From Actinomycetota bacterium (GTDB taxonomy: Bacteria > Actinomycetota > Thermoleophilia > RBG-16-64-13): a stretch of DNA of 6,426 bases. The position numbers and the translations under genes are program-made. This document shows positions 4,908 through 6,426 of the stretch, piece by piece. The stretch covers positions 1 to 6,426 of the forward strand of contig PMIZ01000296.1 in the NCBI GenBank assembly GCA_003157225.1, given 5' to 3'. How positions within the stretch are numbered: the stretch's first letter is position 1; each line of letters starts with the position of its first letter. The notes beneath the pieces are model-generated. The model ran no database searches, was not told where the DNA came from, and saw only the letters and a program-made list of their open reading frames with translations.

Positions 4908-5717
4908 GTGCGGTCAAGAGTGACGTCTCACATCGCCACCGTCGTCGTGCTGGCCGCCGGCCAGGGAAAACGCATGCACTCCCCGCTACCCAAGGTCCTT
5001 CATACCGTCTACGGCCGTCCGATGCTCCTCTGGGTGCTCGACGCGGCTCGGGCAGTACAGCCGGAGCGGATGGTGGTGGTGCTGGGGCACGGCAGCGAGC
5101 AAGTCCTGTCCCACCTGCCGACTGACTGTGTCGTGGCCCTCCAGGAACGCCAACTGGGGACTGGACACGCCGTCCTGGCCGCCGCCGACCGGCTTCTCCC
5201 TGGGCCGATGCTCGTGCTGCCGGGCGACACGCCGCTGGTGACCGGCGACGCGCTCCTCGCCCTGGTGCGCGACCATGCCGAGTCCGGCGCGGTCGCCACC
5301 GTCCTCAGCATGGACCTCGACGATCCCAGCGGCTACGGGAGGGTGGTGCGCGGGGCCGACGGCGACGTGCTCCGCATAGTCGAGCACAGGGACGCGACCG
5401 CGGTGGAACTCGCCATCCGCGAAGTCAACAGCGGCATGTACGTGCTGCCCGTGCCGGAGACGCTTGAGGTGCTCGCGCGGGTGGGCAGCGACAACGACCA
5501 ACAGGAGATCTACCTCACCGACGTGGTCGCCGCGCTGCGGGCGAGGGGAGAGAGGGTGTGCGCCTCCAAGGTGGCCGACCCCTCGTTGGTGCTCGGGGTG
5601 AACTCCGGGGAGGAACTGGCCCAGGTGGAGGCTCTCATGGCTCGGCGCACGGGACAACCCTACACTGAGCGGGTTGACGGGCCGACCGGCGAACGGGCGC
5701 GCGGCGGTCAACAGTGA
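4908..5717 (+). CDS. glmU: GlmU-type uridylyltransferase lacking the acetyltransferase domain
   Basis: This 269-residue protein matches the N-terminal half of GlmU, which makes UDP-GlcNAc from GlcNAc-1-phosphate and UTP for peptidoglycan and other wall polymers. Visible motifs: nucleotide-binding LAAGQGKRM (15-23) with K29, QLGTGHA (83-88 region), metal-binding D107 in PGDTPL, YGRVV (143-147), E159, N174, NDQQEIYLTD (196-205) and N232 in GVNS, the second metal ligand. Normal bifunctional GlmU is about 450-490 residues and continues into a left-handed beta-helix acetyltransferase. Here the protein ends after a short polar tail at TGA 5715-5717 and prs begins 41 bases later, so that domain is absent, not frameshifted within the visible DNA. 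GTG 4908 is the first start; GTG 4920, 11 bases after GGAG (4905-4908), is an equally plausible start. Its place between tRNA-Gln and prs is the usual glmU position. Confidence 0.85.
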   Translation: MRSRVTSHIATVVVLAAGQGKRMHSPLPKVLHTVYGRPMLLWVLDAARAVQPERMVVVLGHGSEQVLSHLPTDCVVALQERQLGTGHAVLAAADRLLPGPMLVLPGDTPLVTGDALLALVRDHAESGAVATVLSMDLDDPSGYGRVVRGADGDVLRIVEHRDATAVELAIREVNSGMYVLPVPETLEVLARVGSDNDQQEIYLTDVVAALRARGERVCASKVADPSLVLGVNSGEELAQVEALMARRTGQPYTERVDGPTGERARGGQQ

Positions 5718-5743
5718 TACCTTACGAGGTGGAGCGACAGGAC

Positions 5744-5750
5744 AAGGAGG
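5744..5750 (+). promoter_or_regulatory. Ribosome-binding site of prs
   Basis: AAGGAGG, eight bases before ATG 5759. It favours this start over the in-frame GTG at 5714, which overlaps the glmU stop (GTGA) but has no upstream Shine-Dalgarno sequence. Confidence 0.75.
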
Positions 5751-5758
5751 AGCCTGGC

Positions 5759-6426
5759 ATGGGTGAGCGGGAAGGGAGACGTTGCCATCGGATGAAGCCC
5801 GAACGTTCGCTGATGGTCTTTTCGGGCAGAGGCAATCCCGAACTCAGCCACGCCGTGGCCAACAAGCTTGGCATCGAACTGGGGCGGGTGGACATCAAGA
5901 CCTTCGCCAACGGAGAGATCTACGTCAAGTACGGCGAGAGCATCCGCGGAGCCGACGTCTTCATCATCCAACCCACCTGCCGGCCGGTGAACGACAACAT
6001 GATGGAGTTGCTCATCATGGCCCAGGCGGCCAAGCTTGCGTCGGCACACCGTGTCACCGCCGTCGTGCCCTGGATGGGTTATTCGCGCCAGGACAAGAAG
6101 AGCTGCCCGCGCGAGCCCATCACTGCCCGTCTGGTGGCCGACATCATCCAGGCCGCCGGAGTCGACCGCGTAGTCACCATGGACCTTCATGCCGGGCAGT
6201 TGCAGGGCTTCTTCAGCGTGCCGGTCGATCACATGACCGCTCTCTCCATGATCGCCGACTACTTCAAACTGAAGGGGCTGGAGGACATGGTGGTGGTCTC
6301 CCCCGATGCCGGCGGCATGAAGACGGCCAAGAGGATGGCCGATCGTTTGAACTGCTCGCTCGCCGTTCTCACGAAACTGCGACCCGAGCACAACGTGTCG
6401 CGGATCATGCACGTCATCGGCGAGGT
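5759..6426 (+). CDS. prs: Ribose-phosphate pyrophosphokinase, N-terminal part (3' truncated by window)
   Basis: PRPP synthase transfers pyrophosphate from ATP to ribose-5-phosphate, giving PRPP for purine, pyrimidine, histidine, tryptophan and NAD synthesis. The frame is open to the window end: 222 codons of an expected 310-330. Visible features: SGRGNPELS (22-30), FANGEIYVKYGESIRGADVF (49-68), QPTCRPVNDNMMEL (71-84), the ATP-contacting GYSRQDKK (107-114) with REPITARL, the PRPP synthetase signature TMDLHAGQLQGFF (140-152), VPVDHM, SPDAGG (181-186) and KLRPEHNVS (206-214). The PRPP-binding loop (DDxxxTGGT type) lies beyond the window. This resembles class I enzymes; RQDKK in place of RQDRK is seen in actinobacterial Prs. 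The N-terminus carries about 17 basic, polar residues (MGEREGRRCHRMKPERS) before the first beta strand. Internal ATGs at 5792 and 5813 are alternative starts, but only 5759 has a strong Shine-Dalgarno sequence. Confidence 0.96.
   Translation, partial: MGEREGRRCHRMKPERSLMVFSGRGNPELSHAVANKLGIELGRVDIKTFANGEIYVKYGESIRGADVFIIQPTCRPVNDNMMELLIMAQAAKLASAHRVTAVVPWMGYSRQDKKSCPREPITARLVADIIQAAGVDRVVTMDLHAGQLQGFFSVPVDHMTALSMIADYFKLKGLEDMVVVSPDAGGMKTAKRMADRLNCSLAVLTKLRPEHNVSRIMHVIGE

Noticed and set aside
5708..6412. 234-codon frame on the - strand opposite prs
   Set aside because: The + strand frame carries the complete PRPP synthase signature; the antisense product is a His/Val/Gly-rich shadow.
1..6426. 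Mobile element, CRISPR array, toxin-antitoxin or defence system
   Set aside because: No transposase, integrase, nuclease-effector or repeat-spacer pattern is seen; apart from two lineage-specific genes the window is conserved housekeeping sequence.

Overview
The window is a G+C-rich stretch of bacterial chromosome. G or C dominates third codon positions, so long meaningless open frames appear on the opposite strand. It carries a conserved housekeeping neighbourhood, all on the + strand: 3' end of metG, tatD, rsmA (ksgA), a small membrane-protein gene, a flavoprotein gene, ispE, tRNA-Gln(TTG), a short glmU-type uridylyltransferase gene and the 5' part of prs. The order metG-tatD-ksgA-ispE-glmU-prs is shared by Actinomycetota and Bacillota. 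The base composition, the tRNA-Gln just before glmU, and details of IspE and Prs (a 'VGP...TVF..YD' pattern in IspE, RQDKK in Prs) lean towards a high-G+C Gram-positive or actinobacterial relative. This placement is inference only.

Layout. Bases 1-2192 form a tight translation and rRNA-maturation cluster: methionyl-tRNA synthetase tail, TatD nuclease, and a 16S rRNA dimethyltransferase whose start overlaps the tatD stop as ATGA. Bases 2193-3699 hold two genes not part of the classical order: a two-helix membrane protein of unknown function, and a flavodoxin-fold oxidoreductase with a cysteine cluster. Bases 3810-4700 encode IspE (non-mevalonate isoprenoid pathway). A near-consensus promoter (TTGACA, 18 bp, TATACT) then drives tRNA-Gln, whose presumed leader is almost entirely one hairpin abutting the mature tRNA. 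Bases 4908-5717 encode only the uridylyltransferase half of GlmU. Bases 5759 onward encode PRPP synthase and run off the window.

How the genes fit together: they supply basic functions, namely aminoacylation (MetG, tRNA-Gln), ribosome maturation (RsmA), isoprenoid precursors (IspE), UDP-sugar for the wall (GlmU-like) and PRPP for nucleotides (Prs). I see no mobile element, CRISPR array, toxin-antitoxin pair or defence system, and no convincing new multi-gene system. The points most worth a second look are the missing acetyltransferase half of GlmU, the tRNA leader hairpin, loss of the aromatic cytidine-stacking residue in IspE, and the likely leaderless promoter of the flavoprotein gene. No gene-free stretch exceeds about 110 bases apart from the tRNA region (4701-4907), which is annotated below.
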